Made by a program: the position numbers and the translations under genes | Notes under the pieces: model-generated | What the model was told of the DNA's origin: nothing | The model's input: the letters and a program-made list of their open reading frames with translations, nothing else | The model's database searches: none | Assembly: GCA_035565335.1 (NCBI GenBank) | Contig: DATMSO010000057.1 | Location: 1-64,000 of the forward strand | Direction: 5' to 3' | DNA length: 64,000 nt | Origin: Methylovorus sp035565335 | GTDB taxonomy: Bacteria > Pseudomonadota > Gammaproteobacteria > Burkholderiales > Methylophilaceae | In this document: piece after piece, positions 34,731-42,884 of the stretch | Position numbering within the stretch: the stretch's first letter is position 1 | Layout of the letters: each line of letters begins with the position of its first letter

Positions 34731-35972
34731 ATGCCCTTAAGACTGCTGAAATACGCCCTGAGCCGCAAACATCCGGCCCCCCGCTTTTTCCGGGACTGTA
34801 CCGAGCCCAAGAAAAGCTATGACGCCGTGATTATTGGCGGTGGCGGGCATGGCCTGGCAGCCGCGTATTACCTGGCCAAGGACCATGGCATTACCAATGT
34901 GGCGGTGCTGGAAAAAGGCTATATCGGCGGCGGCAATACCGGTCGCAACACCACCATCGTCCGCTCCAATTACCTGACACCTGAAGGCGTGAATTTCTAC
35001 GACGCCAGCGTCAAGATTTACGAAGGCCTGTCCGAAGAACTTGACATCAACCTGTTCTACTCCACTCGCGGCCACTTCACCCTGGCGCATACCGAATCCG
35101 CGCTGCGTACCATGCGCTGGCGTGCCGAGGTCAACAAGCATGTGGGCGTGGACAGTTATGTGGTCGGCCCCGATGACATCTCCCGTGCCTGCCCGCAACT
35201 GGATATCAGCTGCAGCGGCAAAGCGCCTATCCTGGGTGCGCTGTACCACGGCCCCGGCTCCATCGCCCGCCACGATGCGGTAGCTTGGGGTTATGCCCGC
35301 GGTGCGGACAGCATGGGTGTGGAAATTTTCCAGAATACCGAAGTGACCGGCCTCGATATCCAGTCCGGCAAGATCAAGGGCGTGCATACCAGCCGCGGTT
35401 ATATCGCTACCAATAAAGTATTGTCTGCCGTTGCCGGCTTTACCCCGCGCATCACCAATATGGCAGGCGTAGACACCCCCATCGTCATTCATCCGCTGCA
35501 AGCCTGCGTCAGCGAACCCATGAAGCCCTGGTTGGATACGATTCTGGTCTCCGGCAGCCTGCATGTATATGTCAGTCAGTCGTCGCGTGGCGAGCTGGTG
35601 ATGGGCTCCTCGCTCGATCCTTACGAAGTGCATTCCACGCGCTCCTCGCTGGATTTCGTTGAGGGTCTCACCTCGCACATGCTCGATATGTTCCCTTTCC
35701 TTTCCAACGTGAAGATCGTGCGGCAATGGGCCGGTATGGCCGATATGACGCCTGACTTCTCACCCATCATGGGCACAACGCCGGTAGAGGGCTTTTACCT
35801 GGATGCGGGTTGGGGAACCTGGGGCTTCAAGGCCACGCCGATCAGCGGCAAGACCATGGCAGCGACCATGGCCAATGACAAGGCTCCCGAGTTGATCCAG
35901 CCGTTCCGCCTGAGCCGGTTTGAAGATTACGACCTGACAGGTGAAAAGGGCGCTGCTTCGGTCGGCCACTAG
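34731..35972 (+). CDS. mgdA: N-methylglutamate dehydrogenase subunit A (SoxB-like FAD subunit)
   Basis: 413 residues, homologous to the beta subunit of heterotetrameric sarcosine oxidase. The FAD-binding motif VIIGGGGHGLAAAYYLA (about residues 36-52) and GGGNTGRNTTIVRSNYL (the region that holds the covalent FMN or substrate arginine in the family) are present, and DAGWGTWGFKATP is near the end. With MgdBCD it oxidises N-methylglutamate to glutamate plus a one-carbon unit. First gene of mgdABCD-gmaS-mgsABC. Confidence 0.9.
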   Translation: MPLRLLKYALSRKHPAPRFFRDCTEPKKSYDAVIIGGGGHGLAAAYYLAKDHGITNVAVLEKGYIGGGNTGRNTTIVRSNYLTPEGVNFYDASVKIYEGLSEELDINLFYSTRGHFTLAHTESALRTMRWRAEVNKHVGVDSYVVGPDDISRACPQLDISCSGKAPILGALYHGPGSIARHDAVAWGYARGADSMGVEIFQNTEVTGLDIQSGKIKGVHTSRGYIATNKVLSAVAGFTPRITNMAGVDTPIVIHPLQACVSEPMKPWLDTILVSGSLHVYVSQSSRGELVMGSSLDPYEVHSTRSSLDFVEGLTSHMLDMFPFLSNVKIVRQWAGMADMTPDFSPIMGTTPVEGFYLDAGWGTWGFKATPISGKTMAATMANDKAPELIQPFRLSRFEDYDLTGEKGAASVGH

Positions 35973-36018
35973 GTGCGAAGCAGATTGTTTGGCGAATTGT
36001 TAAGTTAAGGATGCTGTT

Positions 36019-36282
36019 TTGAAATTACTGACTTGTCCCGTGAATGGAACCCGTCCCCTCAGCGAGTTTGTCTTTGGTGGCGAACTGCGCGCCATGCCAG
36101 ACCCTGCTGCAGTAAGCGATAGCGCCTGGGCGGCCTACGTATACAACCGCATTGGCGCCCCCGGCCTGAAAAAGGAATGGTGGTACCACAGCCCTAGCGG
36201 CACCTGGTTTGTCGCTGAGCGCAACACGCTTACCGATCAGGTGGCACGTACATATCTTTACGGTCAGGAGGCACAGGCATGA
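36019..36282 (+). CDS. mgdB: N-methylglutamate dehydrogenase subunit B (SoxD-like delta subunit)
   Basis: 87 residues. Matches the delta subunit by size and by GGELRAMPD and WYHSPSGTWFVAERNTLT. It starts with TTG at 36019, with AAGG 8 nt upstream; the ATG at 36011 runs into a stop at once. Sarcosine oxidase delta uses three Cys and one His for zinc. Here only Cys6 and the His of WYH remain, so zinc binding looks lost. Overlaps mgdC by 4 nt (ATGA). Confidence 0.85.
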   Translation: MKLLTCPVNGTRPLSEFVFGGELRAMPDPAAVSDSAWAAYVYNRIGAPGLKKEWWYHSPSGTWFVAERNTLTDQVARTYLYGQEAQA

Positions 36283-39179
36283 GCAAGCGTTTACCTCCAC
36301 GTGCCGGCGAATGGCTGAAGCGCGACAAGCCGATCAGCTTTTATTTCGAAGGCCAGAAATACCAGGCGTATGAAGGCGACACAATCAGCAGCGCGCTGTG
36401 GGCTGCCGGTGAGCAGGTGCTGGGCCGCAGTTTCAAGTATCACCGTCCGCGTGGCGTGCTGAGCCTGGCCAATCACGATGTGAACGTGATGTTGGCCGAT
36501 GGCACCGATACCAATATGCGCGGCGATGTGCTGCCGGTGCAGGATGGCATGCAGCTGACCGTGGTGAATACCGACGGCGGTGTAAAGAAAGACAAGAAGC
36601 GCTTTATCGATGCGATCTCTTCGCTGTTGCCGGTCGGCTTCTATTACAAGGCTTTCCATACGCCACGCAGCCTGTTTCCGTTCTGGGAAAACATCATCCG
36701 CAAGTCGGCGGGTCTGGGTGTGGTCAATTTCAACTACCCACGCGAGCTTAAGCGCAAGCTGCATACGCATTGCGATCTGCTCATCATAGGCGCAGGCCCC
36801 ACCGGCCTGACCGCCGCCCTGATGGCCGCGCCCCACGGCGTGAATATCCTGGTGGTGGATGAAAATGCGCAAGCGGGCGGCAGCCTCAGCTATGACAACG
36901 GCGGATCGGATGAAGCCGCCAAGCGCCTCGCCGAGTTGCTGTCCGAGCTGGGCAAGTACCCTAATGTCACCATCCGTACCGGCGCTTATGCTGCCGGTTA
37001 TTACACCGATCACCTGATCCCGATTGTGGAAACCACCGGCATCACCAAGGTGCGTGCCAAGGCGGTGATTGTAGCAAGCGGCGCCTTCGAGCAGCCTCCG
37101 GTTTTCCGCAACAACGATCTGCCCGGCGTCATGTTGGCCACCGCCGCCCAGCGTCTGCTGGCCCGCTACGCCGCCAAGCCATGCGAAAACGCCGTGGTGT
37201 TTGCCGCCAACAAGCAAGGCTATCGTGCCGCCATGGATTTGCTGGATGCCGGTGTTAGCGTCAAGGCGATCGTCGACCTGCGCGCTGATGGTGAGCCCTG
37301 CAGCCTGGTGGCCGCCGTGAAGAGCCGTGGCGTGAACATCTACAACGGTTCCTGTGTTTATGAAGTATTGCCTGCGGCCAACAAGTTTGGCGTCAAAGGC
37401 GTGGTGATCTGCAGTTATGACGAAGCCAGCGCCAAGCCGCTGTTGCATGACCGCTTCACCCTCGAGTGCGACGGCGTCATCATGAGTGCCGGCTGGGCAC
37501 CGGCCGCCGCTTTGCTGTATCAGGCTGGCACCGGCATGCGCTATGAAAAATCTGCAGAACAGTTCGTGCCAGCCAAGCTGCCCGTGGGCATGTTTGCCGC
37601 TGGCAAGGTCAATGGCATTTTTGATCTGGCGCAACGTTTGCAGGATGGCGCCCGCGCTGCCTCGGAAGCGCTGACTTACCTGGGCAAGCAAGTGCCCAGC
37701 GTGACGGTGGACCGCGAGTACATCGGCAGCCCCAGCCATCCTTACCCCATGGTGGAGCATCCCGAAGGCAAGAACTTTGTCGACTTTGACGAAGACATCA
37801 GCATCAAGGATTTCGTGCATGCCGCGCAGGAAGGCTTCGACAACATCGAGCTGATGAAGCGCTTTACTACCGTGGGCATGGGCCCCAGCCAGGGCAAGCA
37901 TTCCAACATGAATGCCATCCGTATTCTGGCCCGCATCCGCCAGCTGCCGGTGGAGCGCATCGGCACCACCACGGCACGTCCGTTTTTCCACCCCACGCCT
38001 ATCGGCCATCTGGCCGGTCGTGGCTTGCACCCGCATCGCCTGACCAGCCTGCATGGCTGGCATGAGGCGCATGGCGCCGAGTTTACCGATGTGGGCGTGT
38101 GGAAGCGCCCCGCCTGGTATCGCCGCGCTGGTCTGGAAAAACAGCAGGCCATCTACGAAGAAGCGCTGGCCGTGCGCAAGGCCGCCGGCATGATTGATGT
38201 GGGTACGCTGGGCAGGCTGGAAGTGCGCGGCCCGGACGCGGCTGAGTTCCTCGAGCGCTTTTACACTGGCACTTTCAAGAGCCAGAAGATAGGGCGCACC
38301 CGGTATGCCTTGCTGCTGGATGAAGCCGGTGTGATGGTGGACGACGGCATTGCCTGCCGCATCGCCGAGGATTATTTTTACATCACCGCCAGCACCACCA
38401 ATGCCGCCGCGGTTTACCGTGAAATGCAGCGCTGGTTGCAGATCTGGCAACTGGATGTCGGCCTGGTCAATGTGACCGGTGCCTATGGCGGTATCAATCT
38501 GGCTGGTCCTGCCGCACGTGGCATTCTGTCCAAGCTGACAGTACGTCCGCTGGACGACGCCAGCCTGCCATTCGGCGCGGTGTGCGATACCGAAATCGCC
38601 GGTGTGCCGACCCGCCTGATCCGCGTGGGCTTTGTGTCTGACCTTGCCTTTGAAATGCATGTACCTGCGGGTTCTGCCCAGCATGTATGGAATGCACTGC
38701 TGGAACACGGCGCCGCCGAAGGGTTACGTCCGTTTGGCACCGATACCCAGCGCCTGTTGCGCCTGGAGATGGGCAATCACCTGATCGGCCAGGATACCGA
38801 TGGCCTGACCCAGCCGTTTGAAGCTGGCAGCGAAGGCGCTATTCAGTTCGATAAACCCTTCTTCATCGGCCAGCGCAGCCTGCAGATCATTGCCCGCAAG
38901 CCGCTCAACAAACGTCTGGTGCCTTTCACCCTGTCGCAAGGCTATCAGGGCGAGACCATCAACGAGTGCAATCTGGTGATAGGCGCGGACGGCAATATCA
39001 AGGGCCGCATCACCAGTATCGCCTTCAGTCCCTCGGCGGGCTGTCATATCGGCTTTGCCTATGTCGACCCGGCCAATACCGACGAAGGCGCTGCCTTCAA
39101 CATCCGCACAGATAGCGGCAGTCTGGTCATGGCCCGTGTTGCGGCCACGCCATTCGTTCAACTGCAATCGGAAGCCTGA
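36279..39179 (+). CDS. mgdC: N-methylglutamate dehydrogenase subunit C (SoxA-like alpha subunit)
   Basis: 966 residues. A ferredoxin-like N-terminal part (about 15-100), a nucleotide-binding oxidoreductase region (LLIIGAGPTGLTAALMA at about 167) and a C-terminal aminomethyltransferase (GcvT-like) domain (about 600-960) follow the layout of sarcosine oxidase alpha. The GcvT-like part should pass the one-carbon unit to tetrahydrofolate as 5,10-methylene-THF, so formaldehyde need not be set free. It starts inside the mgdB stop. Confidence 0.9.
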   Translation: MSKRLPPRAGEWLKRDKPISFYFEGQKYQAYEGDTISSALWAAGEQVLGRSFKYHRPRGVLSLANHDVNVMLADGTDTNMRGDVLPVQDGMQLTVVNTDGGVKKDKKRFIDAISSLLPVGFYYKAFHTPRSLFPFWENIIRKSAGLGVVNFNYPRELKRKLHTHCDLLIIGAGPTGLTAALMAAPHGVNILVVDENAQAGGSLSYDNGGSDEAAKRLAELLSELGKYPNVTIRTGAYAAGYYTDHLIPIVETTGITKVRAKAVIVASGAFEQPPVFRNNDLPGVMLATAAQRLLARYAAKPCENAVVFAANKQGYRAAMDLLDAGVSVKAIVDLRADGEPCSLVAAVKSRGVNIYNGSCVYEVLPAANKFGVKGVVICSYDEASAKPLLHDRFTLECDGVIMSAGWAPAAALLYQAGTGMRYEKSAEQFVPAKLPVGMFAAGKVNGIFDLAQRLQDGARAASEALTYLGKQVPSVTVDREYIGSPSHPYPMVEHPEGKNFVDFDEDISIKDFVHAAQEGFDNIELMKRFTTVGMGPSQGKHSNMNAIRILARIRQLPVERIGTTTARPFFHPTPIGHLAGRGLHPHRLTSLHGWHEAHGAEFTDVGVWKRPAWYRRAGLEKQQAIYEEALAVRKAAGMIDVGTLGRLEVRGPDAAEFLERFYTGTFKSQKIGRTRYALLLDEAGVMVDDGIACRIAEDYFYITASTTNAAAVYREMQRWLQIWQLDVGLVNVTGAYGGINLAGPAARGILSKLTVRPLDDASLPFGAVCDTEIAGVPTRLIRVGFVSDLAFEMHVPAGSAQHVWNALLEHGAAEGLRPFGTDTQRLLRLEMGNHLIGQDTDGLTQPFEAGSEGAIQFDKPFFIGQRSLQIIARKPLNKRLVPFTLSQGYQGETINECNLVIGADGNIKGRITSIAFSPSAGCHIGFAYVDPANTDEGAAFNIRTDSGSLVMARVAATPFVQLQSEA

Positions 39180-39181
39180 TC

Positions 39182-39841
39182 ATGACTTTTATCCAGACCT
39201 CCCCTGTCAGCCACGCCCAGCACCATGCACATCCGGTCATGGGCAGCCTGAATGGCATGGAAATCGCCCTCGAGTTTGATAGCCCTCAAATCCAGCAAGC
39301 CTATGCCGCCCTGGCTGGCATTGCCGAGTTCAGCGCCTTTACCCGTTTCGGCATCAAGGGGGCCGGTGCTGCCGAGTGGCTGCAGGCCAAAGGCATCAGC
39401 CTGCCATCGGCTGCCAATAGCTGGCTCATGCAGGATTCCACGCTGGTACTGCGTCTTGGCAATAGCGAGTACTTGCTGGAGGACCAATTTATAGCAGGGC
39501 ACGCCAGTGCGCTGGCCCAGGATTCAGCCCCGGTGGGCGCCAAGCTTTATCCGGTGGCACGCAGTGATGCCGCTCTGGTGCTGAGCGGCCAGCATGCGCT
39601 GGCTATCCTGGCCGAAGCCTGCGCGCTGGATATTGCCGCCGAGCTCGCCCAGCCCCAACGCCTGCTGATGACGCAAGTGGCAGGGATTTCGGTGACCGTG
39701 CTCAAGCAGACCCTGAATGGCGAGAGCGTGTACCGCCTGTGGTGCGATGGCACTTACGGCGCCTATCTGTGGCATGAGCTCAGCACCATGGCCCAAGAAT
39801 TCGGAGGCGGTCCGGTGGGCCTCTCCTTTTATTTCAAGTAA
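39182..39841 (+). CDS. mgdD: N-methylglutamate dehydrogenase subunit D (SoxG-like gamma subunit)
   Basis: 219 residues with the fold of sarcosine oxidase gamma, itself related to the GcvT family. ATG lies 2 nt after mgdC. Sequence conservation in this subunit is low and the call rests mostly on size and position. Confidence 0.82.
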   Translation: MTFIQTSPVSHAQHHAHPVMGSLNGMEIALEFDSPQIQQAYAALAGIAEFSAFTRFGIKGAGAAEWLQAKGISLPSAANSWLMQDSTLVLRLGNSEYLLEDQFIAGHASALAQDSAPVGAKLYPVARSDAALVLSGQHALAILAEACALDIAAELAQPQRLLMTQVAGISVTVLKQTLNGESVYRLWCDGTYGAYLWHELSTMAQEFGGGPVGLSFYFK

Positions 39842-39887
39842 GCATTCAAGTTACCAAACATTGCAGCATCTACAAGGGGATCACACG

Positions 39888-41222
39888 ATGAAGTCACTGG
39901 AAGAAGCACAGAAGTTTCTGGAAGACCACCACGTCAAATACGTGCTGGCGCAGTTTGTGGATATACATGGCGTAGCCAAGGTGAAGTCGGTACCGGCTTC
40001 GCATTTGAATGACATCCTTACCACAGGCGCAGGCTTTGCCGGTGGCGCCATCTGGGGCACGGGCATTGCGCCCAATGGCCCTGACTATATGGCGATAGGT
40101 GAACTCTCCACACTGAGTCTGATTCCCTGGCAGCCGGGCTATGCACGCCTGGTGTGCGATGGCCATGTGAATGGCAAGCCTTACGAATTTGATACCCGTG
40201 TAGTGCTGAAACAGCAGATTGCCCGTCTCGCCGAAAAAGGCTGGACGCTCTACACCGGCCTCGAGCCTGAGTTCTCCCTGCTGAAGAAAGACGAGCATGG
40301 CGCGGTGCACCCGTTTGATGACAGCGACACGCTGCAAAAGCCCTGCTATGACTACAAGGGCATTACCCGTCACTCACCTTTCCTGGAAAAACTGACCGAA
40401 TCGCTGGTGGAAGTGGGGCTGGATATTTACCAGATCGACCACGAAGATGCCAACGGCCAGTTTGAAATCAACTACACCTATGCCGACTGCCTGAAGAGCG
40501 CCGATGACTACATCATGTTCAAGATGGCGGCGAGCGAGATTGCCAACGAACTGGGCATCATCTGTTCCTTCATGCCCAAGCCATTCAGCAACCGTCCCGG
40601 CAATGGCATGCACATGCACATGTCGATAGGTGACGGCAAAAAGAGCCTGTTCCAGGACGATAGTGACCCCAGCGGTCTGGGTCTGTCCAAGCTGGCTTAC
40701 CACTTCCTCGGCGGCATACTGGCCCACGCCCCGGCGCTGGCTGCCGTGTGCGCACCGACGGTTAACTCCTACAAACGGCTGGTCGTCGGCCGCTCGCTGT
40801 CTGGCGCCACCTGGGCACCGGCTTACATCGCCTATGGCAACAACAACCGTTCCACGCTGGTGCGTATTCCCTACGGCCGCCTGGAACTGCGCCTGCCCGA
40901 TGGCAGCTGCAACCCTTACCTGGCTACCGCAGCCGTTATCGCTGCGGGTCTGGATGGTGTAGCACGCGAGCTGGACCCTGGCACTGGTCGTGATGACAAC
41001 CTCTACGACTACAGCCTGGAGCAGCTGGCTGAATTCGGCATTAACATCCTGCCGCAAAACCTGGGCGAGGCGCTGGATGCGCTGGAAGCCGACCAGGTGA
41101 TTATGGATGCCATGGGCCCCGGCCTTAGCAAGGAGTTCGTCGAGCTGAAGCGCATGGAGTGGGTGGATTACATGCGCCATGTGTCGGATTGGGAAATCAA
41201 TCGCTACGTACAGTTTTACTAG
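39888..41222 (+). CDS. gmaS: Gamma-glutamylmethylamide synthetase
   Basis: 444 residues, glutamine-synthetase fold. It joins methylamine to glutamate with ATP. Motifs: an N-terminal beta-grasp (about 1-105), TGLEPEFSLL (metal-binding Glu), QIDHEDANGQFEINYTYAD, NGMHMHMSIGDG and the ATP/phosphate region around RSTLVRIPYGRLELRLPDGSCNPYL. The start at 39888 follows AAGGGG; a longer open frame overlapping mgdD has no support. A regulatory Tyr loop of classical GlnA was not seen. Lies 46 nt past mgdD and belongs with the amidotransferase-like mgsABC. Confidence 0.93.
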   Translation: MKSLEEAQKFLEDHHVKYVLAQFVDIHGVAKVKSVPASHLNDILTTGAGFAGGAIWGTGIAPNGPDYMAIGELSTLSLIPWQPGYARLVCDGHVNGKPYEFDTRVVLKQQIARLAEKGWTLYTGLEPEFSLLKKDEHGAVHPFDDSDTLQKPCYDYKGITRHSPFLEKLTESLVEVGLDIYQIDHEDANGQFEINYTYADCLKSADDYIMFKMAASEIANELGIICSFMPKPFSNRPGNGMHMHMSIGDGKKSLFQDDSDPSGLGLSKLAYHFLGGILAHAPALAAVCAPTVNSYKRLVVGRSLSGATWAPAYIAYGNNNRSTLVRIPYGRLELRLPDGSCNPYLATAAVIAAGLDGVARELDPGTGRDDNLYDYSLEQLAEFGINILPQNLGEALDALEADQVIMDAMGPGLSKEFVELKRMEWVDYMRHVSDWEINRYVQFY

Positions 41223-41236
41223 TCTGGTATTTGAGC

Positions 41237-41274
41237 GCGCTGCCTGGCAGCGCATGGCGGAGGCCCTCTCCGCC
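41237..41274 (+). other. Two tandem hairpins between gmaS and mgsA
   Basis: GCGCTGCC-T-GGCAGCGC (41237-41253) and GGCGGAG-GCCCT-CTCCGCC (41256-41274) stand side by side, with no T run after them. They may be RNA processing or stability elements that set different levels for gmaS and mgsABC. Confidence 0.45.
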
Positions 41275-41305
41275 CCCTGTGAATGAATTTGAAAGGAGCA
41301 ACATC

Positions 41306-42202
41306 ATGTGTGGAATTGTAGGTTTGCTGGTTAAAAACCCCAGCATGCGCGCCAACATTGGCGAGCTGATGATGCCGATGCTGATCGGTATGACGGAACG
41401 TGGCCCGGACTCGGCCGGTATGGCGGTATTTACCGCGCCGGTCGCTGGCAATGAGCTGAAGTACAGCCTGTATGCCCCGACCATGGACTTCAACTGGCAA
41501 GGCCTGGCACATGACTTTGATGCACATCTGGGCAGCAAGGTCAGCCTCAGCACCAAGGGTAATCACGCCATCCTGATCTCGCATCTGGAAACCCCGACCA
41601 TCAAGACCTGGATCAAGGAACACTATCCGCAAATCCATATGCTGTCCGTCGGCCAGTCGATTGATGTGTACAAGGATACCGGCCTGCCAGCGGATGTCGC
41701 CGCCCGTTACGACCTGCCACATGTCAGCGGCACCCATCTGGTCGGCCATACCCGCATGGCGACCGAGTCTGCGATTACCCCGGCCCACGCCCACCCGTTC
41801 ACCGCGGGCCGTGACTGGTGCCTGGTACACAACGGTTCACTTTCAAACGCCAACAGCCTGCGCCGCAAGCTGCAGCACGAAGGTATCGACTTTGAGACCG
41901 ATAACGATACCGAAGCCGCTTGCCGCTTCCTGGAATGGCGCATGCGCGAAGGCGATGATCTGAAGACTGCGCTGGAGCATGGTTTTGACGAGCTGGATGG
42001 TTTCTACACCCTGCTGATGGGCACCAAGGACCAGCTGGCCCTGATCCGCGATCCGTTTGCTTGCAAGCCCGCCGTTGTTGCCGAGCATGATGATTATGTG
42101 GCGATTGCGTCCGAGTTCCGCTCGCTGGCGCACTTGCCCGATGTAAAGAATGCGCACGTGTTTGAACCTTCGCCCAAGGAGATGTATGTATGGAAAGTCT
42201 AA
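41306..42202 (+). CDS. mgsA: N-methylglutamate synthase subunit A (glutamine amidotransferase-like)
   Basis: 298 residues. Starts MCGIVGLLV, so Cys2 is the N-terminal nucleophile of class II amidotransferases; ERGPDSAGM follows. AAAGGAG 7 nt upstream fixes the start at 41306. It would act on gamma-glutamylmethylamide to release the methylamine used by MgsBC. The end overlaps mgsB by 13 nt. Confidence 0.92.
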   Translation: MCGIVGLLVKNPSMRANIGELMMPMLIGMTERGPDSAGMAVFTAPVAGNELKYSLYAPTMDFNWQGLAHDFDAHLGSKVSLSTKGNHAILISHLETPTIKTWIKEHYPQIHMLSVGQSIDVYKDTGLPADVAARYDLPHVSGTHLVGHTRMATESAITPAHAHPFTAGRDWCLVHNGSLSNANSLRRKLQHEGIDFETDNDTEAACRFLEWRMREGDDLKTALEHGFDELDGFYTLLMGTKDQLALIRDPFACKPAVVAEHDDYVAIASEFRSLAHLPDVKNAHVFEPSPKEMYVWKV

Positions 42203-42882
42203 AATTTGATCTGGCGGCAACGCCTTTGCGCGAGGTTAACCAGTACCTGCACAGCCCGGCTGCCGAGTTGAATGGCAAGCACGTGGTGATTGATAACCCG
42301 AATGGCGCCCACAATATCGCCGTTGGCCTCAAGTCCGATGTGCAGGTAACGATTGATGGTCACGCCGGTTACTACGCGGCGGGCATGAACCAGCTGGCCA
42401 GCGTGGTGGTAACTGGCAGCGCCGGTACCGGTGTGGCCGAAAACATGATGTCCGGTGTGGTGCACGTCAAGGGCTTTGCTTCCAATGCCGCCGGTGCCAC
42501 GGCACAAGGTGGTCTGCTGATTATTGATGGCGATGCTGGCCTGCGCTGCGGTATCTCGCTCAAGGGTGCCGATATTGTGGTCGGTGGTTCGGTCGGCAGT
42601 TTCTCCGCCTTTATGGCACAAGCCGGCAACCTGGTGGTGCTGGGCGATGCCGGTGAAGCGCTGGGCGACTCTCTGTACGAAGCCCGCCTGTTTGTACGCG
42701 GCGAGGTAAAGAGCCTGGGCGCCGATTGCGAAGAAAAACCGATGGACGACGAAGCACGTCAGATACTGGTGGATCTGCTCGCCAAGTCCGGCCATGCCGA
42801 TATCAGCCCGGACAGCTTCAAGCTCTTCGGCTCTGCCCGCACGCTGTATAACTTCCATGTCGATAACGCAGGAGCCTATTAA
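42190..42882 (+). CDS. mgsB: N-methylglutamate synthase subunit B (GltB beta-helix domain-like)
   Basis: 230 residues with repeated G-rich turns (VVTGSAGTGVAENMMSG, GGLLIIDGDAGLRCGISLKG, VVVLGDAGEALGDSLYEA-like) of the glutamate-synthase C-terminal beta-helix. It is a structural subunit joining MgsA and MgsC. Confidence 0.9.
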   Translation: MESLKFDLAATPLREVNQYLHSPAAELNGKHVVIDNPNGAHNIAVGLKSDVQVTIDGHAGYYAAGMNQLASVVVTGSAGTGVAENMMSGVVHVKGFASNAAGATAQGGLLIIDGDAGLRCGISLKGADIVVGGSVGSFSAFMAQAGNLVVLGDAGEALGDSLYEARLFVRGEVKSLGADCEEKPMDDEARQILVDLLAKSGHADISPDSFKLFGSARTLYNFHVDNAGAY

Positions 42883-42884
42883 TC

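Noticed and set aside
36291..38708. An 805-codon open frame antisense to mgdC
   Set aside because: It mirrors a gene of strong homology, its product is rich in His, Ala, Gly and Gln without any domain, and such long antisense frames are common opposite GC-rich genes.
39717..39887. A longer N-terminus for gmaS overlapping mgdD
   Set aside because: Homologous proteins begin at the MKSLEEAQ position, and AAGGGG precedes that ATG.
41159..41305. A longer N-terminus for mgsA
   Set aside because: Class II amidotransferases need Cys directly after the initiator Met, which holds for ATG 41306 with its good ribosome site.
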